From Clostridium_S neuense (GTDB lineage Bacteria; Bacillota; Clostridia; Clostridiales; Clostridiaceae): a stretch of 64,000 nucleotides of DNA. This document shows, in pieces, positions 1 to 8,900 of this stretch. A model generated the notes under the pieces. That model had not been told where the DNA came from and did not search any database. It saw only the letters and a program-made list of their open reading frames with translations. The stretch spans positions 62,001-126,000 of the forward strand of contig NZ_JBJIAA010000002.1 of assembly GCF_045310695.1 (NCBI RefSeq). Reading direction: 5' to 3'. The translations under genes were made by a program, and so were the position numbers. Position 1 is the stretch's first letter. Each line of letters opens with the position of its first letter.

Positions 1-507
1 GCCGACATATCTAAAGGAACCTTATTCAATTACTTCGGCAATAAAAAAGGTTTATTTCTATATATTTTAGATTATATAACGGATTATTATGTAAATTATA
101 TGATAAAGGAAATGAAAGTAAATGACCCAGACTTTTTTAAAAGAATTCTTGATTGGGCTGAACTTAAACTAAGGGTTTCATATAAAAATCCTGATGTTTA
201 CAAATTTTTCGTTATTTCATATACAAATGTTCCTGATGAATTAAAAGATGATATTGCTAAACGCTATGAAAAACTTTATTCTAAAGGCTTGTTTTTAACT
301 TTTGATGGGCTAGATATATCAAAATTTAGAGATGACGTAAATAAGCAAAAATCACTTGAACTAATATTGATGTCCTTAAATGGTTTATCCGAAAAATATA
401 TTAATGAAATCAATAAAAGTGAGGATAGGGGGCTAGGTACCATAGATAAAAGACTAGATGAATTAAAAGAATATCTTGAGATTTTTAAAAAAGTTTTTTA
501 TAAATAA
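1..507 (+). CDS. TetR/AcrR-family transcriptional regulator, 5' end outside window
   Basis: The reading frame is open from base 1 and runs to a TAA at 505-507, so the gene starts upstream of the window. The first residues (ADISKGTLFNYFGNKKGLF) are the recognition helix and following residues of a TetR HTH, with the typical G-T-L-F-N-Y-F-x-x-K core. The remaining ~145 residues are helical, like a TetR ligand-binding domain. An internal ATG at 100 lies after the HTH and is not the real start. The broken alpha/beta-hydrolase gene begins 17 bases downstream with its own Shine-Dalgarno, so the pair probably formed a regulator-target operon. The ligand is unknown. Confidence 0.85.
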   Translation, partial: ADISKGTLFNYFGNKKGLFLYILDYITDYYVNYMIKEMKVNDPDFFKRILDWAELKLRVSYKNPDVYKFFVISYTNVPDELKDDIAKRYEKLYSKGLFLTFDGLDISKFRDDVNKQKSLELILMSLNGLSEKYINEINKSEDRGLGTIDKRLDELKEYLEIFKKVFYK

Positions 508-524
508 TCTTAAGGAGAATAAAT

Positions 525-822
525 ATGATATTTAAAAAATTTGGAAATAAGAATAACAAAAACAACTCTAATAAACTTTATAAAGAGCAATCAAGAATAT
601 TCAATGCCTGATACTTTATGCTGTGCAAAGGCAAAAACATTAATATTAGTAGGTGAAAAAGAATTACCTGCTATGAAAAAATCTGCCAAACTAATTCATA
701 ACACTATTAATGGCAGTGCCCTAAAAATCATTAAAAATAGTGCGCATGGTGAAATTAGCTTAGTATATCCAGATAAGTACCTTGATCTATTGATGAATTT
801 CTTTAAAAATAATTCAAAATAA
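525..822 (+). pseudogene. alpha/beta-hydrolase remnant with large internal deletion
   Basis: An AAGGAGAAT ribosome-binding site precedes ATG 525, which opens MIFKKFGNKNNKN, a typical N-terminus of small alpha/beta-hydrolases that should run into the HGGG oxyanion region. That frame ends after about 28 codons. A different frame (from about 545) carries the C-terminal third of the same family: a KAKTLILVGEKE strand, KKSAKLIHNTI, and a histidine in the SAHGEISL segment that would be the catalytic His. The nucleophile elbow and cap domain are missing. The simplest reading is an out-of-frame deletion of roughly 130-150 codons near 555-575. No functional protein is expected. Confidence 0.7.
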
Positions 823-833
823 TATTTGCATAA

Positions 834-2000
834 TTATTCTAGTTTAAAAACAATTTTCCCCTTTGCATTTATATATTCAAAATTAACACCATCTGTACTT
901 ACTAATCCTAATCCGTTTGAAAATGCATCGGCATATTTTAAATGAGGTTTAAATATACGCTTACCAGCTTTATCTACATATTCTTTATCCGTAAAGCTAT
1001 CCTTTTGAACTAATATAGGTCCATCTGCTAGTTTAGAAAGTATAAATTTAAATTGAGGTTTAACAACCATATCACCTTTTTTATTGATAAAACCCCATTT
1101 GTTGTTTACTTCAACAGGTGCCAAATTTTCCGTAAACCCTCCCTCAAACTGGTATTGTGGGCTTATAGAGATATTACCCTTTGTATCTATGTATCCCCAC
1201 TTATTATGTACATTTATAGAAGCTAAACCACTTGAGAATGAATTTAGGACATTAACTTTAGGCTCTGCAACTAAATTTCCTTTTGTATCTATAAAACCTA
1301 AAGTGTCCTTTGTCTTCACAACTGCTAAATTTTCACTAAAATCGCTTGTATATATAAAACCTTTATCAATAACCTTATTACCCTTTTTATCAATATATAT
1401 TTTTTTCTTATCCTTAAGCCCAACTGCAGCTAATCCATCGTTAAAATCGCTTGCAAGGCTAAACTTAGGTTTTATAACTATATTGCCATTGGTATCTGCA
1501 AAACCATACTTTTTATTTTTACAAATTAATATCATCCCATCAGAAACATTTCCCAGTATATCATATCCAGGTTCTAAAATAAGCTTTCCAGTCTTGTTAA
1601 TATAAGCAATTTTCCCATTAATAAAAACCTTTGCAACACCGTCCTTAAATGGAAGAGCATCCTCAAATTGAGGTTTAACAACTATATTTCCGTTAGAATT
1701 TATGTATCCCTTCTTACCATTTACCACTACTACTGCTAATCCATCACTTGAATTTGATGCATAATCATATTGGGGCTTTACAATAATTTTACCTGTTTGA
1801 TCAATAAATCCCCACTTTACTTTATTTCTATAATATGGATCTGTATAATATTTGCTACTAGATGGAAATGCAATCATTTTTTCATTTTTATTTATTTTTG
1901 TATCTATATTGTCACTAGATTTATAACTACACCCACAAAAAACGACTGATATTAACATTATTATATTTATAATGATTATCATTCTATTTATCTTTCTCAT
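834..2000 (-). CDS. WG-repeat (KWG leptospira-type) secreted lipoprotein
   Basis: The protein is built from about eight or nine degenerate ~35-residue repeats with the pattern W/YG(F/Y)I(D/N)xxGxxVxxPQ(Y/F) followed by F/A-xxGLA-V, the WG-repeat family of beta-rich surface proteins. A hydrophobic N-terminus (IIIINIIMLISVVFCGC) ends in a lipobox-like FCGC, suggesting a lipid-anchored extracellular protein. The reading frame can be extended to a GTG at 2027, but a GGAGAG ribosome-binding site (2011-2016) sits 10 nt before ATG 2000, so 2000 is preferred (388 residues). The function of WG-repeat proteins is poorly known. The gene lies just downstream of the response regulator and might be co-transcribed with it. 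Confidence 0.8.
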   Translation of the reverse strand: MRKINRMIIIINIIMLISVVFCGCSYKSSDNIDTKINKNEKMIAFPSSSKYYTDPYYRNKVKWGFIDQTGKIIVKPQYDYASNSSDGLAVVVVNGKKGYINSNGNIVVKPQFEDALPFKDGVAKVFINGKIAYINKTGKLILEPGYDILGNVSDGMILICKNKKYGFADTNGNIVIKPKFSLASDFNDGLAAVGLKDKKKIYIDKKGNKVIDKGFIYTSDFSENLAVVKTKDTLGFIDTKGNLVAEPKVNVLNSFSSGLASINVHNKWGYIDTKGNISISPQYQFEGGFTENLAPVEVNNKWGFINKKGDMVVKPQFKFILSKLADGPILVQKDSFTDKEYVDKAGKRIFKPHLKYADAFSNGLGLVSTDGVNFEYINAKGKIVFKLE

Positions 2001-2057
2001 TCTGTAACCACTCTCCAATAAAAACACCAGTTCACTATTTTTACTTATTATACTAAC

Positions 2058-2684
2058 CTAATTAATTTTTTTCAAATAAAATATAGCCAGCTGTGTTCTA
2101 TCCCTCAAATCCAATTTTTCCAGAATTGTAGTAACGTAATTTCTCACAGTTCCATCGCTTATAAATAGTTTGTCACCTATTTCCTTATTTGAAAGTCCAT
2201 CTGCTACAAACTTCATAACCTCTATTTCCCTCTGAGATAAATTAAATTTTGACATATCAAATTTATGTCCTTCTCTAAGCATTGAGGATATTGAATTTGC
2301 AACTTCCTTTTGAAATACAAAGTTCCCCTTTGAAACAGCTCTTAAGCTTTCAATCATAGTATCAGCTTTTTGATTTTTTAGTATATACCCCTCCGCACCA
2401 GATTTTATTGCTTCCTTTATATACTCATCATCTTTGAAAGTTGTAAGTATAACTATTTTTATTTGCTTGAATTTTTCTTTAATCATCTTTGTACCAATAA
2501 CGCCATCTATATCAGGCATTCTTATGTCCATAAGTACAATATCTGGCATTAATTTTTCGCAAAGACTAAATGCTTCCATTCCATTATTAGCTATGCCAGT
2601 AACCTCAAAATCATCTTCTATATCTAAAAGTAATTTTAATCCATCACATACAAGTTCGTCATCATCTACTATTAGAACCTTCAA
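2058..2684 (-). CDS. NarL/LuxR-type two-component response regulator
   Basis: The N-terminal receiver domain shows the DDD acidic pocket (LKVLIVDDDE), the phospho-acceptor Asp in IVLMDIRMPDIDG, and the Thr/Lys switch residues (ILTTF, YILKNQKAD). The C-terminal ~65 residues form a LuxR HTH (LSQREIEVMKFVADGLSNKEIG, then ISDGTVRNYVTTILEKL). The start was chosen as TTG 2684 because GGAGGTGA lies 5-6 nt before it; a GTG at 2699 overlaps that site. The gene overlaps the end of the decayed kinase gene by 23 nt, the normal kinase-regulator arrangement. Since the kinase and transporter are broken, this regulator is probably an orphan, active only through crosstalk or acetyl-phosphate, or on its way to loss. 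Confidence 0.9.
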   Translation of the reverse strand: MKVLIVDDDELVCDGLKLLLDIEDDFEVTGIANNGMEAFSLCEKLMPDIVLMDIRMPDIDGVIGTKMIKEKFKQIKIVILTTFKDDEYIKEAIKSGAEGYILKNQKADTMIESLRAVSKGNFVFQKEVANSISSMLREGHKFDMSKFNLSQREIEVMKFVADGLSNKEIGDKLFISDGTVRNYVTTILEKLDLRDRTQLAIFYLKKIN

Positions 2685-3054
2685 ATATTTCACCTCCACT
2701 AAAGGGAATTACACAAACTATAATAAATCCATCATGAGAATCTATAGAAATACTTCCCCCAACATTGTTTACCCTTTCACGCATTCCACTTAAGCCAAGC
2801 CCTTCTTTTATATTACTGCAGCTTACACCATTGTTTTTAATATAAAGTCTTAAATATACTTCATTTATATCAATTGAAATATAAATCTTTGAAGCCTTTG
2901 AATATTTAGCAGCATTAGTTAAAGCCTCTTTTATATTTGAAGCTATAATCTCAATATAATTAGGCTTTAGTTTATTAAAATCTCCAGTAAATTTAAATTC
3001 AACAGGACAAAAACTAAAATTATGAATATTGATCCTATAGTTACCTTATCATTT
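2662..3054 (-). pseudogene. sensor histidine kinase remnant (HATPase_c end only)
   Basis: Reading the minus strand in the frame ending with TGA 2662-2664 gives about 130 residues ending in the ATPase domain of a NarX/DesK-type kinase: INIHNFSFCPVEFKF, the N-box NIKEALTNAAKYSKAS, then KEGLGLSGMRERVNN and GGSISIDSHDGF. Stops lie just upstream (near 3055-3060), and the sensor, dimerisation and phospho-histidine region are gone. The 3' end overlaps the intact response regulator. It is a 5'-truncated kinase gene, likely inactive. Confidence 0.75.
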
Positions 3055-3142
3055 GTTGATACCGTACTTTTCCAAGCATTTATTACATTATTTTGGAGAT
3101 TAATTTTGCTTTGTTCTATATGCGATTTAGTTAAGCTTTTGC

Positions 3143-3274
3143 TTATTTTATATCTATAGAACCAGTTAGCATATACGTAATTAATAAATGTGCTGCAATA
3201 AAGGCAATTACAGCTAACGGATTTCTTATACATTTAATTATAATGTAACGAGCTGTAGCAAGTATACTCTCCAA
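3143..3274 (-). pseudogene. ABC-2 type permease, N-terminal fragment
   Basis: AGGAGGGG followed by TTG 3274 opens LESILATARYIIIKCIRNPLA and a membrane segment (AVIAFIAAHLLITYMLTGS), the usual N-terminus of an ABC-2 exporter permease. It stops after 43 codons. Another frame (ORF to 2967) continues with SKSLTKSHIEQSKINL and a hydrophobic stretch that I cannot assign. The gene sits immediately after the ABC ATPase pseudogene and before the kinase remnant, so it belonged to one exporter/two-component operon. It is non-functional as read. Confidence 0.6.
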
Positions 3275-3286
3275 TGAAGTCCCCTC

Positions 3287-4068
3287 CTAATCCATAAGTG
3301 TTCTGCCTGTAAGTGTTAAAAATACACTTTCTAATGTAGGCTTTTCAACATTTAAGGATAAAATTTCAACATTATTTTGCAAAATTATTTCCAGCATTCT
3401 TCCTAATATATTGCTATTTTTTAGCTATAATATTAAGCTTATTGCCATTTAAAATGCAATCTGTTACATCGTCTATCTTTTTTATTTTTTCTATGATAGT
3501 GTAATTAACGCCTGACAATTCTACATCTATTTTTTCATTAATTGCAGCAAGTGATTTTAATTCATCTTTGGTTCCCTTAGCTATAATTCTTCCATGATCA
3601 ATTATTAAAATTCTCGTACATAGTTCCTCTACTTCCTCCATGTAATGTGAAGTATATATTATAGTCAAAACTTTTAGAATAATCTTTTTCCTTATCTACA
3701 ATATCTACAAATTTCAAAGCCTCATGAATTCTATCCTTAAGTTCAGCACCTTTCAATCCATAAAGTCTTCCAAAGTAATCAAGGTTCTCATAGGCAGTTA
3801 AATCCTCGTACACTGCAATGTCTTGAGGTACAACCCCTATTTGTTTTTTTATTTCTTTCTCATGAGTTTTCATATCAAGTCCAAATATTTTAATTTCTCC
3901 ACTATCAAGCTTACTCATGCCAGTAATCGCACCTATAGTTGTAGTTTTTCCTGCTCCATTAGGCCCTAAAAACCCTAAAATTTCTCCCTCTTCAATTTCT
4001 ATATTTAAATTGTCAACAGCTAAAAAATCCTTATAGCGCTTAACTAAATTTTTTACTTCTAATAACAA
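3287..4068 (-). pseudogene. ABC transporter ATP-binding protein, deleted and frameshifted
   Basis: TTG 4068 follows GGGGTGG and opens a NatA/CcmA-type ATPase with Walker A (GPNGAGKTTT) and Q-loop (VPQDIAVYEDL). Near 3670 the frame breaks: the ABC signature, Walker B and D-loop (about 55 residues) are missing, and the sequence resumes in another frame at TIIYTSHYMEEVEEL with the switch His. That frame stops at 3414. The true C-terminus (LNVEKPTLESVFLTLTG) follows in a further frame, ending at 3287. Two lesions, one of which removes catalytic motifs, make it inactive. Confidence 0.85.
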
Positions 4069-4085
4069 ACTTTCCACCCCTTTTT

Positions 4086-4283
4086 CAGAGTAGAGAGCAA
4101 AGAGTAGAGAGTAGAGTGAATGATAATTTTCTGCATTAGCAGAAAATTTTAAACTTAATGGGCTATCGCCCAAACCTATTATATACTTCAGCGAAGCTGA
4201 ATCTTTTTAATTCAAAGATTTATTCGACACAAGGAGAATAAATCAACCTTCACTCTACTCTCTACTCCCTACTCTCTACTCTG
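4086..4283. repeat. MITE-like repeat R1 with 35-bp terminal inverted repeats
   Basis: The element begins and ends with arms 4086-4120 and 4249-4283 that are reverse complements at 32 of 35 positions (built of GAGTAGA units). Inside are a palindrome AATTTTCTGC/GCAGAAAATT and a GGGC-TATC-GCCC hairpin followed by AAACC. No ORF is present. A related copy in the opposite orientation lies at 26465-26626 and a fragment at 54863-54880. It fills most of the 370-bp gap between the ABC remnant and the ger operon. Confidence 0.8.
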
Positions 4284-4349
4284 TTTTTCTATGTTTCTAT
4301 AATAAATCATTTTTCCTAAATACTACAGTTACATGAAGAATATTATCAC

Positions 4350-4365
4350 TATGACAAATGTCATA
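4350..4365. promoter_or_regulatory. palindrome TATGACA-AA-TGTCATA, candidate operator
   Basis: A perfect 7-bp inverted repeat with a 2-bp centre sits between the divergent ABC/two-component remnant and the germination operon. The ATGACA-N2-TGTCAT shape is typical of dimeric regulators, including NarL-type response regulators that control their own exporter operons. That it is the site of the regulator at 2058-2684 is an inference. Repeat R1 now separates it from the ABC gene start by about 280 bp. Confidence 0.4.
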
Positions 4366-4439
4366 ATTTCCGTTTTGAATAATAATAAATATTTAAGATA
4401 AACTATACTTAATTAATTTATTTTAATGGGGGAATGGTA

Positions 4440-5753
4440 ATGCAGCTTAATAAAATTCAAGATTACATAAAAAACAATTCAGATGGTGCTGTACTTACCG
4501 TCGGCAGCGAACTGACCTTGTATTTCCTAAAACCACTTACAAAATTTGATGAAATAATAACAAAAATTCAAATACCCTTTATGAAAGACAAAGAAAGTTT
4601 TGATGTATATTTAAAAAGTTTATCGAACATTATCGATCAAAAAGATGCTATTAAATATTTGGTTAAAGGATACGTAATAGGTGAATATAAGAACAAAACA
4701 CTTGCAATTTTTGGATTTTCAAAAACAGAAGCCCGGGCAATTGGAGAAGCAATAAAAGAATCAAGCTTCGAAGGTGGTTTAGAAGCTTTTATTGAAGACC
4801 TTAGCGTAAACTTAAATCTTATTAGAAGTTTATATAGAACCAATGAGCTAGTAGTAAACATTATTCCCATAGGAGATAAAGATCAAAAACAAGTAGCTCT
4901 CGTATACAACAAAAATTCAGTTGATACAGATATATTATCTACACTTACAAAGGAATTATCTGAAATAAATGTCCCTACTATAGGTGCCTTAAGTGAGCTT
5001 CAGCAAATTTTAATAAAAAATCAGTACATTTTTCCTAGACTTTTAACAACAGAGAGACCAGATAGAGTTATACATTCTATAGACAGTGGGAGGGTTGCCA
5101 TATTTCTAGAGGGAACAGCTGTAGCAGCTCTTGCGCCAACTACCTTCCATGACTATTTTAGCACCGTTGATGATAGATACTTACTTCCTGTACCAGCCGT
5201 TTTCTTAATCGTCATAAGATACTTAGCTTTGGTAATAAGCATTATAATGCCAGCCTCATATGTAGCCTTTGTTGCTTATAATCCCGAAGTTTTTAGAGTA
5301 CAATTAGCTCTTTCTATTGCTGGTTCAAGACAAGGAGTTCCATATGCTTCATATATAGAAGTTAGTTTTATGCTTTTAATGATGGAATTTCTTATAGAAG
5401 CAAGTTTAAGACTCCCTAAAACAATAGGTCAAACTGCTACTACTGTTGGTGGACTCATCTTAGGGCAGGCAATGACTGAAGCAAGTCTTGCAAGTGAGGT
5501 CATGATTATTATAGTATCCTCAGTAGCAATTTCAAACTTCGTAATACCTGCAACCTCTATGAGTCTTTCAATAAGAATACTTAAGTACTATGTGCTGCTC
5601 CTTACAATCATAGGCGGTCTGATGGGGTTTATTGCTGCCCTAATGACAATAATCTTTTATATGACCTCACTTAACAGCTTTAGTACACCATTTTTCAATC
5701 CTGCCAATATACCAATAAGCAGGTTAAAATCTATATTTGGGAAAGTGAAGTAA
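4440..5753 (+). CDS. spore germination protein, GerA-type receptor A subunit
   Basis: The protein has a soluble N-terminal half (about 200 residues) with the family motif FPRLLTTERPDRV near the middle, then at least four to five membrane segments from LPVPAVFLIVIRYLAL onward, matching the GerA/SpoVAF family (about 440-540 residues). GGGGGA at 4428-4433 fits ATG 4440; an ATG at 4434 directly abuts it and is less likely. It is the first gene of a tight A-B-C operon (1 nt to gerB-type gene, 4-nt overlap B to C). Germinant receptors of this kind sit in the spore inner membrane and sense small nutrients; the ligand cannot be read from sequence. Confidence 0.93.
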   Translation: MQLNKIQDYIKNNSDGAVLTVGSELTLYFLKPLTKFDEIITKIQIPFMKDKESFDVYLKSLSNIIDQKDAIKYLVKGYVIGEYKNKTLAIFGFSKTEARAIGEAIKESSFEGGLEAFIEDLSVNLNLIRSLYRTNELVVNIIPIGDKDQKQVALVYNKNSVDTDILSTLTKELSEINVPTIGALSELQQILIKNQYIFPRLLTTERPDRVIHSIDSGRVAIFLEGTAVAALAPTTFHDYFSTVDDRYLLPVPAVFLIVIRYLALVISIIMPASYVAFVAYNPEVFRVQLALSIAGSRQGVPYASYIEVSFMLLMMEFLIEASLRLPKTIGQTATTVGGLILGQAMTEASLASEVMIIIVSSVAISNFVIPATSMSLSIRILKYYVLLLTIIGGLMGFIAALMTIIFYMTSLNSFSTPFFNPANIPISRLKSIFGKVK

Positions 5754-5754
5754 A

Positions 5755-6828
5755 ATGAAATCTAAATATTTTTACTACCTTATTTTAGGCCATATATTTA
5801 TAAGCACTATAGTATACTATCCTAATATCCAAAGCAAAAATATATATAACGGTTTTATACTGGCTATAGTGCTTGGATATTTTATCGCCATGTGGAATAG
5901 TTACTGTCTTATAGAAACCTACAACATATTTAACCAAAAAGATCTTATTTACATTACTAATCAGTTATTTAAAAAAACTTTTGGAAAAATAGTAGTTTTC
6001 TTATTTGTAATGATCTCAGCAATAACTGGATTATTTATGCATATGCCTCTAATAAAAATAGTTCAATCTAATATGATGCCAGAAACTAGTGCAACCTATA
6101 TTGCCATGTTTGCGCTGCTTATATACATAGTTGCATTAAAAAACAAAGAAAAATCCATACTTTATCCTCTTGGTTTTTTTTCAATATTTTGCGGTATAGG
6201 CTTTTTAATTATATTCTCAATAATAACTAAAGGTGTTGATACAAGATTTATTATAGGTAGTATAACTCACTCTTTCCGGCTGCCATATATCAGTATGATT
6301 GCATCTACCACATATTTTTTTAACGGAATTGAAACACTTGCTGTTTATAATGTAGCTCTTGGTAAAAAAAGCTTTAAAACTGCTTATTTAATATACGGAT
6401 TAATAGGCATACCGCTGTCATTTATTCCAATACTTATACCCATAGGGGCTTGGGGTCCTTATGCAGTAAAAGATTTAGTTTTCCCAGTACTAGCAACCTC
6501 AGACACGGTAGCTCTTGATTTGTTTTTAGTAGAAAGAGTTTTATTCGTTTTTCTTCCTATATCTGTTTGTATTCAAATATTAGGAGCTGTATCTTATTTT
6601 TATGTTGCTTATAAGCTAGTGGAAAAATCTATATCCTCAAAACTTATAAAAAAACTTATATATATAGTTTTTTCGCTTATTCTATTGCTATTGCCAAAAT
6701 TTATAGGCGACTTTCAAATTGTTGGTTTTCTGGCAAGAATATGGGGATATATATGGTTCTCGATTATTTGCATACTATGCCCTATCTTGTATATAAAAAG
6801 CAAAAAATGGATGAAGGCTCTCAAATGA
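5755..6828 (+). CDS. spore germination protein, GerB-type permease subunit
   Basis: A 357-residue polytopic membrane protein with about ten hydrophobic segments, beginning LILGHIFISTIVYYPN, and with a G-x-E segment (FNGIETLAVYN) in the middle, as in the APC-superfamily GerAB/spore germination permeases. It starts one base after the GerA-type stop, and its TGA overlaps the ATG of the GerC-type gene (ATGA), indicating translational coupling. In characterised receptors the B subunit binds the germinant. The terminal residues KSKKWMKALK form a basic cytosolic tail. Confidence 0.92.
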   Translation: MKSKYFYYLILGHIFISTIVYYPNIQSKNIYNGFILAIVLGYFIAMWNSYCLIETYNIFNQKDLIYITNQLFKKTFGKIVVFLFVMISAITGLFMHMPLIKIVQSNMMPETSATYIAMFALLIYIVALKNKEKSILYPLGFFSIFCGIGFLIIFSIITKGVDTRFIIGSITHSFRLPYISMIASTTYFFNGIETLAVYNVALGKKSFKTAYLIYGLIGIPLSFIPILIPIGAWGPYAVKDLVFPVLATSDTVALDLFLVERVLFVFLPISVCIQILGAVSYFYVAYKLVEKSISSKLIKKLIYIVFSLILLLLPKFIGDFQIVGFLARIWGYIWFSIICILCPILYIKSKKWMKALK

Positions 6829-7922
6829 AAAACAAATTCTTATTTTTACTTGTTATCATCTTCCTTATTTCTGCCGTTGGCTGTGACTATAAAGATATAG
6901 ATAGAAGAACTTTTATAGTAGCCATAGGATTGGATATTAATAAAAATCATGATTTCGTCATAACAATGAAAGCTGCTGTGCCTAAAAATCCAAAAATAGG
7001 CGGCAGCTCTGAGAACAATCAAACTTACACTGTAGAAGCCTCATCTATTGGCTTAGGTTTAAGAAAAATTAAACAGCAGTTATCTTTGGAACCAGATTAT
7101 AGCCATATGAAGGTGCTTATATTAGGTGAAAACTTTTTAAATGGAAGCAATAAAACTTCTTTAAATCACTTAATGAACTTTTTTATAACGAGACGTGATT
7201 TTCAAAATTTAATATGGATTGTGCTAGGCAAGCCTTCAGCAGCAGAGCTTTTAAAAATTGAGCCTCCAACTGAAAATTATGCAGGAGCGGATCTATTCTT
7301 AAGATTTGGTCAAGGCGTTGAATCACAATACTCTCACAATATCAAACTTTCTAAATTTTATACTCAGCTAAATACCCCAGGTGTAACACCATTATGTCCA
7401 GTTTTCTCTGTAAAAAATGGTGTAGTTAATAACAATGAATTAGCTATATTTGATAGAAATTCAAAATTGGCTTTAACAATTGATAATGAAGACTTAAAAA
7501 TATTTAATCTCTTAACTAAAAAGGTACGTTCTGGATATGTATTTTCAATTTCAGAAGATGAAAAAGTGGTAGGCTTTAATGTAATAGGTCACAAGGTAAA
7601 GTACAGTTTCTCCGGAAGCAAAGATCACCTTGTTTGTACTATAAAACCAACCTTTAAATTGTCTTTAGAAGAAGGAGTTGAATACAATTATAATAACAAA
7701 AAAGCAGCTAATATTATAGAAAAACAATTGAATGAAAAAATTAAAAATCTTTTTAAAAAATTTAAAGACAATAAAGTTGATCCCATTAACCTTGAATTAA
7801 ATTATTGGCAATACAAACCAAAATTTGAGCTTACAGAAAAATGGCTTACAAAAATATATCCAAATATTGAATATAGGGTTGTTACAAAGGTTAACGTTAC
7901 TGGCAAAGGTGCTGGAAGATAA
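6825..7922 (+). CDS. spore germination lipoprotein, GerC-type subunit
   Basis: A signal peptide MKNKFLFLLVIIFLISAVGC ends in a good lipobox (SAVGC), then DYKDIDRRTFIVAIGLDIN, the usual start of mature GerAC proteins (D-x-R-x-x-V-x-x-x-G-I-D). The ~366-residue length is normal. The frame opens further upstream at 6741, but ATG 6825 overlapping the previous stop and directly preceding the signal peptide is the clear start. It should be lipidated and anchored outside the spore inner membrane, completing the A-B-C receptor. Confidence 0.93.
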   Translation: MKNKFLFLLVIIFLISAVGCDYKDIDRRTFIVAIGLDINKNHDFVITMKAAVPKNPKIGGSSENNQTYTVEASSIGLGLRKIKQQLSLEPDYSHMKVLILGENFLNGSNKTSLNHLMNFFITRRDFQNLIWIVLGKPSAAELLKIEPPTENYAGADLFLRFGQGVESQYSHNIKLSKFYTQLNTPGVTPLCPVFSVKNGVVNNNELAIFDRNSKLALTIDNEDLKIFNLLTKKVRSGYVFSISEDEKVVGFNVIGHKVKYSFSGSKDHLVCTIKPTFKLSLEEGVEYNYNNKKAANIIEKQLNEKIKNLFKKFKDNKVDPINLELNYWQYKPKFELTEKWLTKIYPNIEYRVVTKVNVTGKGAGR

Positions 7923-7990
7923 AAGGTTACTTGCCTGAAATACAATGTATGGTATTATATACATATAATTCAATTAATAGGGGGCATTTT

Positions 7991-8635
7991 ATGAAACAAG
8001 GTATTTCTTATGAAGTAACAAATAATACACCCATTTTCAAATGCAGCTTTTGTAAGAATTGTACCAGCATGGAAGGCACAAATATGCTTGGCATTAAACG
8101 TGGGTGCTGTTTTTATTTTCCTAAATATTCACTTGTAGATATTAAAAATATAATAAAATTTAAAAAAGATTTTTTATTTAACTTAATTACTAAAAAAAAT
8201 GTAATAATTCACGACTATTTTATCGAGGTAAAAGGTACCTTTGATAAAACTGCTTACAATAACTTTTGGGAAAATCATACCGAAGATGATTTATTAAAAT
8301 ATGGTGACTTTGATACAAGCCTTTTCTTTAAAAAGTGCTTTTTTATAACTCCTAAAGGTTGTTCTATTGACTTTAGATTAAGACCTCACCAATGTAATCT
8401 TTATCTATGTCGCAAATTATCCAAAAGCTCTAAGTACTTAAGAAAAAATTATTCAAGAGAGCGAAAGGACTACTTCGCTTATTGTAACTACATAGATATT
8501 ACACTTTCTCAATATCTCAAGGATAATCTTTTGACTTTAAAAAATAATTTTAAACAATCTGTTAACTTTTTAGAGAAAATTAAAATTGACAATTTCTTTT
8601 TTTCCAAACTCGAGAACATAAGTTATAACTTATAG
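7991..8635 (+). CDS. Cys-rich YkgJ/UPF0153-like putative metal-binding protein
   Basis: AGGGGG (7979-7984) precedes ATG 7991; an upstream in-frame start at 7931 lacks such a site. The 214-residue protein has two cysteine blocks, FKCSFCKNC...GCC near the N-terminus and CFF...GCSIDFRLRPHQCNLYLC near the middle. This matches the general plan of YkgJ-type proteins (CxxCxxCC, later C-x-IY-xx-RPxxCRxxPC), thought to bind zinc or an Fe-S cluster. The C-terminal ~70 residues are basic and helical. It follows the ger operon by 68 nt without an evident terminator and may be co-transcribed in sporulating cells. The assignment is by motif only. Confidence 0.65.
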   Translation: MKQGISYEVTNNTPIFKCSFCKNCTSMEGTNMLGIKRGCCFYFPKYSLVDIKNIIKFKKDFLFNLITKKNVIIHDYFIEVKGTFDKTAYNNFWENHTEDDLLKYGDFDTSLFFKKCFFITPKGCSIDFRLRPHQCNLYLCRKLSKSSKYLRKNYSRERKDYFAYCNYIDITLSQYLKDNLLTLKNNFKQSVNFLEKIKIDNFFFSKLENISYNL

Positions 8636-8900
8636 GAAAGCACTTTATGAGTTATGATATTTATTCTAAAATTTAAGAGCATATACCTATTTATAATTTT
8701 CATTTCTACCGTTTGTAAAATTTTTACAACACTTTAACAGTATATTATGGTATAATAAAAACTGTTAATATTTTTTTGCATAACAAAAGATTAAAGTATA
8801 TCTTTAAGATTCTTTTAATTTAAGCGCATTTATAATCATAAAATTGAGAATGAAATCGCTTAAAATTAAAAATATTAAGCATATTTAAGGAGGATGTCAT

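Noticed and set aside
1084..1605. Plus-strand 173-codon ORF
   Set aside because: It lies antisense to the WG-repeat gene, lacks a ribosome-binding site and has a composition mirroring that gene.
2967..3233. 88-residue ORF as an independent gene
   Set aside because: Its ends overlap the permease fragment and the kinase remnant in other frames; it has no family resemblance and no ribosome-binding site.
4381..4430. Forespore sigma-G promoter for the ger operon
   Set aside because: TGAATA and CTATACT are present but the spacing of about 21 bp is too long to support the call.
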